The notes under the pieces: model-generated | Told to the model about the DNA's origin: nothing | Seen by the model: only the letters and a program-made list of their open reading frames with translations | The model's database searches: none | Position numbers and translations under genes: made by a program | Origin: an uncultured Bacilli bacterium | Lineage (GTDB): Bacteria; Bacillota_I; Bacilli_A; RF39; UBA660 | NCBI GenBank assembly: GCA_934098385.1 | Contig: CAKOOJ010000001.1 | Span: 186,001 to 250,000, forward strand | Reading direction: 5' to 3' | Length of the DNA stretch: 64,000 bases | In this document: piece after piece, positions 32,727-40,942 of the stretch | How positions within the stretch are numbered: the stretch's first letter is position 1 | How the letters are laid out: every line of letters begins with the position of its first letter

Positions 32727-34130
32727 CTACTCAATTATTCCATCTAGACTAAAAGATTTCGCCTCTGTAATTAATACTTCTTGTATAGTACCAATTAAGT
32801 TTTTATCACATTTCACATTTACTAATTTCATACTTTCTGTATAACCACATAATTTATTATTGTCTTTGCTACTTATTTCAGTTAACAAAACTTTTTGTTT
32901 TGTATTAATTAATTTTTTATTGTTTTCTAAAGAATATTTATTTACTAATTCATTTAGTTTTTGTAATCTTTCTTCTTTAACTTTTAGATCTATAGTATCT
33001 TCCATTTTGCTAGCAGGTGTTCCTACGCGTGGTGAAAATATAAATGTAAATGCACTATCATATTTGCAATAATTAACTACGTCCAATGTATCTTTGAAAT
33101 CTTCTTCAGTTTCATTAGGAAATCCTACTATAATATCTGTTGTAACTGCAACATCTTTTATTTTGTTTTTTATTTTGTCAAATAACTCAATATATTCTTT
33201 TTTAGTATAACGTCTTCCCATAAGTTTTAGTATTCTATCACTACCACTTTGTAGAGGTAAATGTATATATGGCATTATATTATCAAATTTACTTATTACT
33301 TCTATCATATCATCTGTAAAATCCCATGGGTGACTTGTAACAAATCTTATTCTATCTATTCCTATTTTACTAACATTTTCTAATAATTCTGCAAATGTTA
33401 ATTCGTTTTCTAAATCTTTTCCATATGCATTAACATTTTGTCCAAGCAATGTTATTTCTTTATAACCATTATCTTTTAAATATTTTACTTCATTTAATAT
33501 ATCTATACTTTTTCTGCTTCTTTGTTTACCTCTTGTATAAGGAACTATACAATATGTACAAAATTTATCACAACCATACATGATATTAACCCATGCAGTA
33601 TATTTACTATCTCTTTTGTATAAGTTACCAACCTCGATAACTTCTCCTTCTTTAGAGTACACTTTTATATCAGTTTTATTTAATTTATTTTTAAGCATAG
33701 TAGGAAGTTCATTTAAGTTATGCGTACCAAAAACAATATCTATGTATTTATGTTTATTAAGTACTTCTTCTATAACATGTTCTTCTTGAGCCATACATCC
33801 ACATAGTGCTATTATTAAATCTTTCTTTTCTTTTTTTAAGTGTTTACATCTACCTAAAAATCCAAATACTTTATCATGTGCATTTTCTCTTATAGCACAA
33901 GTGTTTAGTAGTATTAAATCTGCATCTTCCATTACTTCTGTTTCACTATATCCAACACTTTCTAATAAAGCTTTAATTTCTTCACTATCATGAACATTCA
34001 TTTGACATCCATAAGTTCTTATATAGTATTTTTTATCACTAAATAAATCAATATTATCTATATTAAAATATTCATATTTTACTGGATTTTTACTTCTTTT
34101 CTTTGCATTTATCATATTTGGTGTATTCAT
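32727..34130 (-). CDS. miaB: tRNA-2-methylthio-N6-dimethylallyladenosine synthase MiaB
   Basis: 467 residues. The N-terminal UPF0004 domain carries the auxiliary cluster Cys (YGCQMNVHDSE, LLNTCAIRENAHDKV, CGCMAQ). The radical-SAM cluster motif is CDKFCTYC, and a C-terminal TRAM domain (residues about 395-460) ends ITEAKSFSLDG. It adds the 2-methylthio group to i6A37 of tRNAs that read UNN codons. The signature around CIVPYTRG identifies MiaB rather than MtaB or RimO. Confidence 0.95.
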   Translation of the reverse strand: MNTPNMINAKKRSKNPVKYEYFNIDNIDLFSDKKYYIRTYGCQMNVHDSEEIKALLESVGYSETEVMEDADLILLNTCAIRENAHDKVFGFLGRCKHLKKEKKDLIIALCGCMAQEEHVIEEVLNKHKYIDIVFGTHNLNELPTMLKNKLNKTDIKVYSKEGEVIEVGNLYKRDSKYTAWVNIMYGCDKFCTYCIVPYTRGKQRSRKSIDILNEVKYLKDNGYKEITLLGQNVNAYGKDLENELTFAELLENVSKIGIDRIRFVTSHPWDFTDDMIEVISKFDNIMPYIHLPLQSGSDRILKLMGRRYTKKEYIELFDKIKNKIKDVAVTTDIIVGFPNETEEDFKDTLDVVNYCKYDSAFTFIFSPRVGTPASKMEDTIDLKVKEERLQKLNELVNKYSLENNKKLINTKQKVLLTEISSKDNNKLCGYTESMKLVNVKCDKNLIGTIQEVLITEAKSFSLDGIIE

Positions 34131-34172
34131 AAAATCAACTTCTTTCCAATTCCCACTATTATATCAAATACA

Positions 34173-35297
34173 TTATAATTTCTCTACTATTTTAAATAAT
34201 TTTTCCATAGATTTATCTTGTTTTATTGTACTAATATTTTTTATCATCCTATTTCTTTCTTTATCATTATTTATTAATAGTTCTAGTTCTTTATTAAATA
34301 TTTTTTTATTTCTTGCCCATTTAGCATAATTATGTAATGTTAAATATCTTCTATTATATATTTCTTGCCCACCATTACTTTTTATTAAGATCATTGGTTT
34401 GTTAAAAAGAATGCATTCTGTTACTTGTGCTCCACCAGGTTTGGTAATTACTATATCACTTATTTTATATAATTCGTTTATGGTTTTTACAAAGCCTAAT
34501 ACTTTAATATTTTTCTTTTTATATTTTTTAACATATTCTTTTGCTTGTCTTTCTGCTTCTTTATTTCTTCCGGCCACAAACAGAATGTTTATATCATAAT
34601 TATTCTTTAACATTTCTTTAAAATATATTAAGTTGATAAGTGCTCCATTACCACCACCTACAAAAAATAATATATTTAATTTATTATTATCACATTTATA
34701 TTTTTTTAATAGAATATTTTTATCTTCTGTTTTTAAAGTATCCATACATATTGGTATACCAGAAGTGTGGATTTGTTTATTTTTATATCCTTTTTTTATT
34801 AAATTTAATCTTTCTTCAAAGCTACTTACTATTATTGCATCAGTATTTTTAATATTATTTAACCAAAAGTCATGTGATTTGTAATCTGTAACTACAGTTA
34901 TAAGTTTAGAGTTTATATATCCCTTTTTATTGTAATAATTAATTATATCACTTCCAAAAAAGTGTGTTGCAATTGTTATATCTGGATTAAATGTAGTTAT
35001 TTCTTTTCTTAATTTTTTATTATCTAGTAATTTTATATTGATTTTACCAGATACATAAGACGATAATTTGTTATCAAATATAAAATATATTAGTGACCAT
35101 ATGCTGGGAAATTTTGTCATTAGTGTTTCACTAACTTTTTTACTAAATGAACCTAGGATGGGAATTGTGTAGTTTATTAAATCTAGTGATAAACAGTCAT
35201 AATTTCCATTTTCTTCAAAATATTTTTTTATATAGCCAGCGATTGCTTTATGACCAGTTCCGTAAGTAGCATATGGTATTAAAATTTTTTTCTTCAT
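34173..35297 (-). CDS. GT28 diacylglycerol glucosyltransferase-like protein (UgtP/MGDG synthase type)
   Basis: 374 residues from the ATG at 35297 (a GTG at 35306 is possible). The N-terminus KILIPYATYGTGHKAIA is the lipid-acceptor loop typical of UgtP/MGDG synthases, and the C-terminal half has GGGNGALINL and ITKPGGAQVTECILFNKPMILI, the nucleotide-sugar-binding region of the MurG-like GT-B fold. Family members glucosylate diacylglycerol to make membrane glycolipids and the lipoteichoic acid anchor. Substrate specificity is not provable from sequence. It lies tail-on to miaB and next to the SOS divergon. Confidence 0.82.
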   Translation of the reverse strand: MKKKILIPYATYGTGHKAIAGYIKKYFEENGNYDCLSLDLINYTIPILGSFSKKVSETLMTKFPSIWSLIYFIFDNKLSSYVSGKINIKLLDNKKLRKEITTFNPDITIATHFFGSDIINYYNKKGYINSKLITVVTDYKSHDFWLNNIKNTDAIIVSSFEERLNLIKKGYKNKQIHTSGIPICMDTLKTEDKNILLKKYKCDNNKLNILFFVGGGNGALINLIYFKEMLKNNYDINILFVAGRNKEAERQAKEYVKKYKKKNIKVLGFVKTINELYKISDIVITKPGGAQVTECILFNKPMILIKSNGGQEIYNRRYLTLHNYAKWARNKKIFNKELELLINNDKERNRMIKNISTIKQDKSMEKLFKIVEKL

Positions 35298-35328
35298 AAA
35301 TATCACTAATATAGTTTATCATATTTTT

Positions 35329-35433
35329 CTAAGTATTTAAATATTTATATCTAAAATATAAAACAACAAAGCTTATAATGATACTTAAATAAAATAATAT
35401 AACCTCCTTATAATCAAATAAATATTTTTTCAT
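35329..35433 (-). CDS. 34-aa membrane peptide divergent from lexA, SOS-type promoter
   Basis: 34 residues: MKKYLFDYKEVIL followed by one helix (FYLSIIISFVVLYF) and a basic/aromatic tail RYKYLNT. The ribosome site AGGAGGT stands seven bases before the ATG. The promoter (35461-35489) has a LexA-type box filling the spacer. In Bacilli the gene divergent from lexA is the SOS-induced division inhibitor (YneA, SosA: an N-terminal membrane helix and a larger extracytoplasmic part). This peptide has the same place, orientation and control but is much shorter and has no LysM domain. I infer a miniature SOS-induced membrane effector; sequence homology is not claimed. Confidence 0.6.
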   Translation of the reverse strand: MKKYLFDYKEVILFYLSIIISFVVLYFRYKYLNT

Positions 35434-35460
35434 ATCAATTACCTCCTTCTTACATTTTAT

Positions 35461-35489
35461 ATTTTAATACGTATATTTGTTCGTGTCAA
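35461..35489 (-). promoter_or_regulatory. SOS-type promoter of the 34-aa gene with LexA box in the spacer
   Basis: Minus strand TTGACA (35484-35489), 17-bp spacer, TAAAAT (35461-35466). The spacer holds CGAACAAATATACG (35470-35483), a near match to the Gram-positive LexA box CGAAC-N4-GTTCG. Confidence 0.75.
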
Positions 35490-35498
35490 TATAAAATA

Positions 35499-35538
35499 TA
35501 AACAATTGTTTGACATTTTACATAATTAATGTTAATAT
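35499..35538 (+). promoter_or_regulatory. lexA promoter with second LexA-type box
   Basis: TAAACAATTGTTTG (35499-35512) has the symmetric core AAACAATTGTTT and overlaps the -35 element TTGACA (35510-35515); the -10 TAATAT is at 35533-35538 after 17 bp. This fits LexA autorepression. Confidence 0.7.
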
Positions 35539-35559
35539 TTATTTAGAGGTGAAGTAATT

Positions 35560-36177
35560 ATGGAAAAAATAACTGCAAAGCAAAATGAAACGTTAACTTT
35601 TGTAAAAAAATATATTGTAAATCATGGTTTCCCACCATCAGTAAGAGAAATATGTAAGGGAATGAATTTATCTAGTCCTGCAACTGTTCATGCACATTTA
35701 AGACAATTAGAAAAAAAAGGAATTATTAGGAAAGAATCTAATAAATTTAGAACAATTGAATTATTAGTAGAAAATGAATTTGCAGAAAAAAATGAAGAAA
35801 TTGTTAAAGTACCATTGTTAGGTAAAGTTTCTTGTGGTAATCCTATAGAAGCAATAGAACAACCAAATGAATTTTTTGATATACCTGCAAGTCTTATACC
35901 ACCTAAAGAAACAATATTTACATTAAAATGTTCTGGTGAGTCTATGATTAATGTAGGAATATATGATGGTGATTTTGTTATTATACAAAAGCAAAAAGTT
36001 GCAAGAAATGGTGATATAGTGGTTGCACTAACTGACGATGGCGAAGTTACTTTAAAAACATTTTATAAGGAAAAAGATCATATTAGATTACAACCAGAAA
36101 ATGATACTATGTCTCCAATTATACTTAAAAATTGTACTATATTAGGAAAAGCAATAGGTTTATATAGAAAGTTCTAG
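35560..36177 (+). CDS. lexA: SOS repressor LexA
   Basis: 205 residues, standard for Bacilli. An N-terminal winged HTH (GFPPSVREICKGMNLSSPATVHAHLRQLEKKG, about 23-55) is followed by the S24 autoprotease domain with catalytic Ser128 (SGESM) and Lys166 (VTLKTF). The self-cleavage bond is Cys92-Gly93 (KVSCGNP) instead of the usual Ala-Gly, an uncommon variation also seen in some other LexA/UmuD-like proteins. RecA filaments trigger cleavage and derepress repair genes. Here the likely targets in view are lexA itself, the divergent 34-aa gene and ruvAB. It shares a bidirectional terminator with the gene at 36210. Confidence 0.96.
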   Translation: MEKITAKQNETLTFVKKYIVNHGFPPSVREICKGMNLSSPATVHAHLRQLEKKGIIRKESNKFRTIELLVENEFAEKNEEIVKVPLLGKVSCGNPIEAIEQPNEFFDIPASLIPPKETIFTLKCSGESMINVGIYDGDFVIIQKQKVARNGDIVVALTDDGEVTLKTFYKEKDHIRLQPENDTMSPIILKNCTILGKAIGLYRKF

Positions 36178-36198
36178 CAATAGAATTTTTTTGTTTAA

Positions 36199-36234
36199 AA
36201 AAAGAATTATTAGTATTTATCAATAATTCTTTTT
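36199..36234. terminator. Bidirectional terminator between lexA and the pseudo-kinase gene
   Basis: A 13-bp stem AAAAAGAATTATT / AATAATTCTTTTT with a 10-nt loop, overlapping the 3' end of the convergent gene. Confidence 0.8.
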
Positions 36235-37985
36235 AATTCGTTTCTTAATTCTCTTGTTAATATATAATCACTATATCCATCTTTTATATAATATTTCTTT
36301 ATCTTTTCTTTATTTTCATTTAATAATATTATACATGGTATTTTAAATTCTTTTAGATTTTTTAATTTCTTTATTGTTTCATAACCATTTATTTCTTTCA
36401 TTTCATCTTCTATTATTATATAATCATATTTCTTTCCACTTTTTATTCTATCTACTGCATCTAATCCATATAGTATATATGATCCATTTATTTCATTTTC
36501 ATTTAGTACTTTCTTTATTATTTCTCTTATCTTTTTATCTTGACATACTACTAATACTTTTTTTGTTCCATAATTATTATTATTTACTATCTTTTCTTCT
36601 TCTCTATATATTTTTTGATCTATTGTTAGTATTACTTCTGTTCCTTTTCCTAGTTTACTCTTTATTAATAAGTTTCCTCCTAATGATTTTATTATCTTTT
36701 GACATAATTCTATATTAAATTCAGACTTTTCTAAATTATCTATATCTTCTTTATTTAATTCTCCTGTTACACTTAATATTTCGTTTATCTTTTCTAATCC
36801 TATTCCACATCCACTATCTGTTATTCTAAATATTACTCTACATACGTCATATTTCTCTATTGTATTTACATTAAATTCTATAAATCCATTCTCTGTTTTC
36901 TTTACTGCATTCATTAACAAAGAATATAATACTTGTTTTAATTTTATATTATCTCCATATAAGTATGGTATATTATTCGGTATACTATATCTAAATTTAA
37001 CATTATTATTTATACTAGGTTCTACTCTTTTTACTAAATCTTCATATAACCTATCTAAATTATATCTATTATTTAATATTTTTACTTTTTGTACATCTAA
37101 TGTACTTACATTAAGTACATCATTTACTACAAAGTCTAACTGTCTAGAAGCATTATAAATATATCCTAATCCTTCTTTATATTCATCTTTAGTAGGATTA
37201 TTATCTATTAATACTTTACTAGTATTTTTTATATAATTTAATGGTTCTCTTACTTCTTGTGTCATTTCAAATATAAAATTAGATTTATCTATATATGATT
37301 GTTCTGTTATTTCATTGTTTCTTTCTAATTCTTTCATTTGTTTAACATCTGGATTTTCTATTGTGAAATACATTAAAAATGTTATAAATGCTTCACCAAA
37401 TGTTAGTAGCAATAAACCTGGATTTAATTTTTGTATAATCATTATTATTGTACCTACAATTAAAAATGCAGTCATTGGAATAAACTTTTTTTCTTTTAAA
37501 AATTTAATGTTTTTTATCATACAACCAATTACAATTAATATGAACAAACTAGATATTATATACATTAAGTTAGTACTAGGTCCATACGAAAATACGATTC
37601 CGTTTTCATTATAATAATAAAGTGGTAATATGATTACTCCTACTAATAAAATTATTGTTATTATAAATATATTTTTTATTAGTTTATTTTTATCAATACC
37701 TTTAACTGTTATTAACAATATGTACATAGTAAATATCATAAGCCACATTACTAAGTATACTAAATATGCCTTTGATGTAATGATATTAAAAACTCCAAAT
37801 ATTTCTTTGTATTTCATAAAATAATAACAAGGAACTCCAATGATTGTACCAAATAAACTTGTTAATATTAAATATGAATATATTTTATTTTCTAATGTAT
37901 TAAATCTTTCTTTTTTAAAATAAACAATATTTAAAAGTGATATAAAGAAAAAACTACACATTGTAAAAGATATTCCTACACTCAT
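36210..37985 (-). CDS. Degenerate hybrid histidine kinase (pseudokinase with pseudo-receiver)
   Basis: 591 residues: seven or so N-terminal membrane helices (1-205), a dimerisation region, a HATPase domain and a C-terminal receiver. The phosphoacceptor His of the H-box is Gln243 (EMTQEVREPLN, where active kinases read SHExRTPL). The ATP-binding N box (LLMNAVKK) and G1 box (DSGCGIG) are kept. In the receiver, the acidic pair is Cys-Gln (VLVVCQD), the phosphoacceptor Asp is Glu526 (YIIIEDEM), Pro is Lys, and the conserved Lys is Thr. No classical phosphotransfer is possible. The intact ATPase motifs and open frame over 591 codons argue against simple decay; a ligand- or ATP-responsive regulator is an inference. 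Confidence 0.8.
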   Translation of the reverse strand: MSVGISFTMCSFFFISLLNIVYFKKERFNTLENKIYSYLILTSLFGTIIGVPCYYFMKYKEIFGVFNIITSKAYLVYLVMWLMIFTMYILLITVKGIDKNKLIKNIFIITIILLVGVIILPLYYYNENGIVFSYGPSTNLMYIISSLFILIVIGCMIKNIKFLKEKKFIPMTAFLIVGTIIMIIQKLNPGLLLLTFGEAFITFLMYFTIENPDVKQMKELERNNEITEQSYIDKSNFIFEMTQEVREPLNYIKNTSKVLIDNNPTKDEYKEGLGYIYNASRQLDFVVNDVLNVSTLDVQKVKILNNRYNLDRLYEDLVKRVEPSINNNVKFRYSIPNNIPYLYGDNIKLKQVLYSLLMNAVKKTENGFIEFNVNTIEKYDVCRVIFRITDSGCGIGLEKINEILSVTGELNKEDIDNLEKSEFNIELCQKIIKSLGGNLLIKSKLGKGTEVILTIDQKIYREEEKIVNNNNYGTKKVLVVCQDKKIREIIKKVLNENEINGSYILYGLDAVDRIKSGKKYDYIIIEDEMKEINGYETIKKLKNLKEFKIPCIILLNENKEKIKKYYIKDGYSDYILTRELRNELKRIIDKY

Positions 37986-38041
37986 ATTATCAACTACTTT
38001 CTAAAAAAATTATAACATAAAAAAAAGAAAAGAAAAATAAA

Positions 38042-40801
38042 TTAATTATCTTTCTTAATACTATTTATAAATTCTATATTTTTAAATTTATCTTTTTCTC
38101 CAATATTACTAAGCTTAATCATATCAACTTTTCCTGCTAAATTATATGGAAGTTTATCAACATATCTATACCACATAGGTTGTTCTCTTTCAGGTATATA
38201 TTTGTTTTGTAATTCTTTTATTTCATTATGTATCTTGTCTATACTCATATTACTATCTTTTTTTAATACTATAAATGCCATTGGTCTTTTACCAGTACTT
38301 TTATTATTTACTGTTACTCCAACAACTGCACATGATTCAACACAATCATGTTTATCAATAGCATTTTCTATAGGTAAAAGAGGTACTGTATGACCATCTG
38401 GTCTCATAATAACGTTTTTTATTCTATCCATAAAGAATATTACACCATCTTCATCCATATAAACTAAGTCTCCAGTTTTAGCCCATTTAACTCCTTTTTC
38501 ATCTATATAGAAAAATTTATCTGTCTCCTCTTTATTGTTTAAATAACCTTTCATCATAGTAGGACTTGTAACATATAATTCTCCCACTTTTTTTTCTCTT
38601 CCATATGTTAGATGCTCTTTAGTGTTTGGGTCTATTATCATAACATTGTTGCCTACATGTGCTATACCAACACTACCAACTTTATTTACATCATCATTAA
38701 CCGTAGTTATGAATCCTCCACCGAATTCACTCATTCCTAATCCTTTTTTTAATTTATTAGTATTATGATTTATTAAATATTCATTAACCTTATATTCTCT
38801 GTTAGGACTCATTTTATCTCCACCAGATATTGCATTTTTTAAGAAAGTTATATCTTCTTTATTGAATGTTTTACTTTCCGATAAAATTTCAAAAAATCTA
38901 GGAACACCCATAACATGTGTTGGTTTATATTTTTTTAACATTGTAGCGAAATGTTTAGGTTTATATTTAGCAATTAATTCTATAGTAACACCACTTGATA
39001 AAGCATTATGCATACCACTACTTGATCCATATGCTGAGAAAAATGGTACATTTCCCATAAATATTTCTCCTACTTTAGGCAAAATTCCAGAATATTTAAG
39101 TTGCATATTTTGTCCATTATATGTTTCATTTCTCAATTCTGCACCTTTAGGTTTTCCAGTTGTACCACTAGTATAAACTACAGTAGCAACTTCATCTTTA
39201 GTATATGGATTATCAGAAAATTGTAAAACACTTTCTCCTATTTTTATAAAGTCTTTGTAATCAATATATTTTCCATTAGTTTTTACTTTTTTATGTGTTA
39301 AATTATACGTATTTCTAACCTTTTTAGATTTAATTGAATTAACTGGACTAACAGATATTACATGTTTTAATTCTTCTCTGTCAATTAATTTATCTATATT
39401 CTTTTTACATAAATCAACCATTACTAAAACTTTACTATGGCTTTCATCTAAATAACTTTTTATCCTACTATAAGGTGTTCTAGGTTCTATCAAACATGCA
39501 ATTGCACCAATTTTATTTACTGCGTAAAATAGATAAACAAACTCTGGTATGTTAGGCATTGAAAAAGTAACATGGTCTCCCTTTCTAACACCTAGTGCAT
39601 ATAAACTTTTACTAGCTTTTTCTATTTCATTAAATAATTCATAATATTTTATTTCTTCACCTAAATATTTTAGTGCAACTTCTAAATAATTATCTTTATT
39701 TAATTCTTTTAAATTTTGATAAAGAGTATAAGGTAATACTTTATCATTTTTAGATTCTTCAGGATAATATTTACACCAAGGCATATCTATTTCAGGTAAT
39801 CCTGTTTTTCTTAGTTTTTCCCTTTCTATTTCCTTATTTAAATAATCTACAATATTAAGATTATTATTATCTATATTACCAACATAATTTGTTTTTATAT
39901 TTTTTTTATTTATTTTTATTTCTATACTACCAAAACTAGATTTTTTGTTATTAATAACATTACATATTTTAATATCTTCCACATTAAATAATTTCAATTC
40001 ATCTTTACCAATACATATAAACTTATTATAAAAACTAAAATATCTATTATATCTATCACTATATCTATCAATTATTTTAGATAATTCATATTCATTTATC
40101 ATATCAAATTTAGAATATACTTTATCATATTTATTATCTATTAAATTATTTAATAATATATTATCTTTAGTAAATAGAATATTTCCATCATCAAATGATA
40201 TATTATTATTTAAAATTAAGTAATTTATTAAAACAAAATCTATATAATTTAAGCATATATTATTATTTTTTATACCTAATCTTGAATCTAATTCATCTAA
40301 ACTATTAAGTATATCTTCATCTTTTAAATTTAATTCTATATTATTATCATAATACTTAATATTAAAATTATCAAAGTATACAATTTCTTTATTATAATAT
40401 TTTGATATGTCATAGAATTTATTCCAATCCATAACAGTATCTTCATCATTACCTATACTATTATATAATATAATTTTTTTATAACTATCTATATCTATTT
40501 TCTCAATATTATTAACAAATAAATAATTTGCTTCACTAATTATATCTCTTTTATTATTTGTTTCATTATCAATTAAAATTATACTTAATCCTAATTTATT
40601 AAATGCATATATTATTTCTAAAAATTTAATAGAATTACTTTTTTCTATAACAATATTATCTTTATTATTTATACCTAATTCTAAAATACTTCTACTTAAT
40701 TTATCTATATCTTTAATAAATTGAGTAGATGTTTTAGTATCTATTTTTTTTGTATTGTTTTTTAATTTTTTCTTTACTATATAATAAACAGTATTTTTCA
40801 T
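38042..40801 (-). CDS. Acyl-CoA synthetase-like (AMP-binding) protein with extra N-terminal half-domain
   Basis: 919 residues, far longer than the usual 500-600. Residues about 345-905 are a full adenylating enzyme: P-loop YTSGTTGKPKG, then GMSEFGGGF, KTGDLVYMDEDG, DRIKNVIMRPDGHTVPL and the C-terminal catalytic Lys in LAGKVD. The first 340 residues look like a diverged copy of the N-terminal part of the same fold (FIKDIDKLSRSILELGINNKDNI matches LYALGVRKGDHV-type sequence) without the P-loop. It should activate a carboxylic or fatty acid as acyl-AMP; the final acceptor (CoA or carrier) is unknown and no carrier protein is adjacent. Confidence 0.8.
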   Translation of the reverse strand: MKNTVYYIVKKKLKNNTKKIDTKTSTQFIKDIDKLSRSILELGINNKDNIVIEKSNSIKFLEIIYAFNKLGLSIILIDNETNNKRDIISEANYLFVNNIEKIDIDSYKKIILYNSIGNDEDTVMDWNKFYDISKYYNKEIVYFDNFNIKYYDNNIELNLKDEDILNSLDELDSRLGIKNNNICLNYIDFVLINYLILNNNISFDDGNILFTKDNILLNNLIDNKYDKVYSKFDMINEYELSKIIDRYSDRYNRYFSFYNKFICIGKDELKLFNVEDIKICNVINNKKSSFGSIEIKINKKNIKTNYVGNIDNNNLNIVDYLNKEIEREKLRKTGLPEIDMPWCKYYPEESKNDKVLPYTLYQNLKELNKDNYLEVALKYLGEEIKYYELFNEIEKASKSLYALGVRKGDHVTFSMPNIPEFVYLFYAVNKIGAIACLIEPRTPYSRIKSYLDESHSKVLVMVDLCKKNIDKLIDREELKHVISVSPVNSIKSKKVRNTYNLTHKKVKTNGKYIDYKDFIKIGESVLQFSDNPYTKDEVATVVYTSGTTGKPKGAELRNETYNGQNMQLKYSGILPKVGEIFMGNVPFFSAYGSSSGMHNALSSGVTIELIAKYKPKHFATMLKKYKPTHVMGVPRFFEILSESKTFNKEDITFLKNAISGGDKMSPNREYKVNEYLINHNTNKLKKGLGMSEFGGGFITTVNDDVNKVGSVGIAHVGNNVMIIDPNTKEHLTYGREKKVGELYVTSPTMMKGYLNNKEETDKFFYIDEKGVKWAKTGDLVYMDEDGVIFFMDRIKNVIMRPDGHTVPLLPIENAIDKHDCVESCAVVGVTVNNKSTGKRPMAFIVLKKDSNMSIDKIHNEIKELQNKYIPEREQPMWYRYVDKLPYNLAGKVDMIKLSNIGEKDKFKNIEFINSIKKDN

Positions 40802-40942
40802 ATAATCCCCCTCATAAAATAGTCCTATTATATATCTTTTATAAATTAATTTATATATTTTTGTCTAAAAGTGCTATTTTTATGTCTAAAATATGTATTT
40901 CACTCTTATATAATATCATAATTTATATGAAAATCAAAAAAA

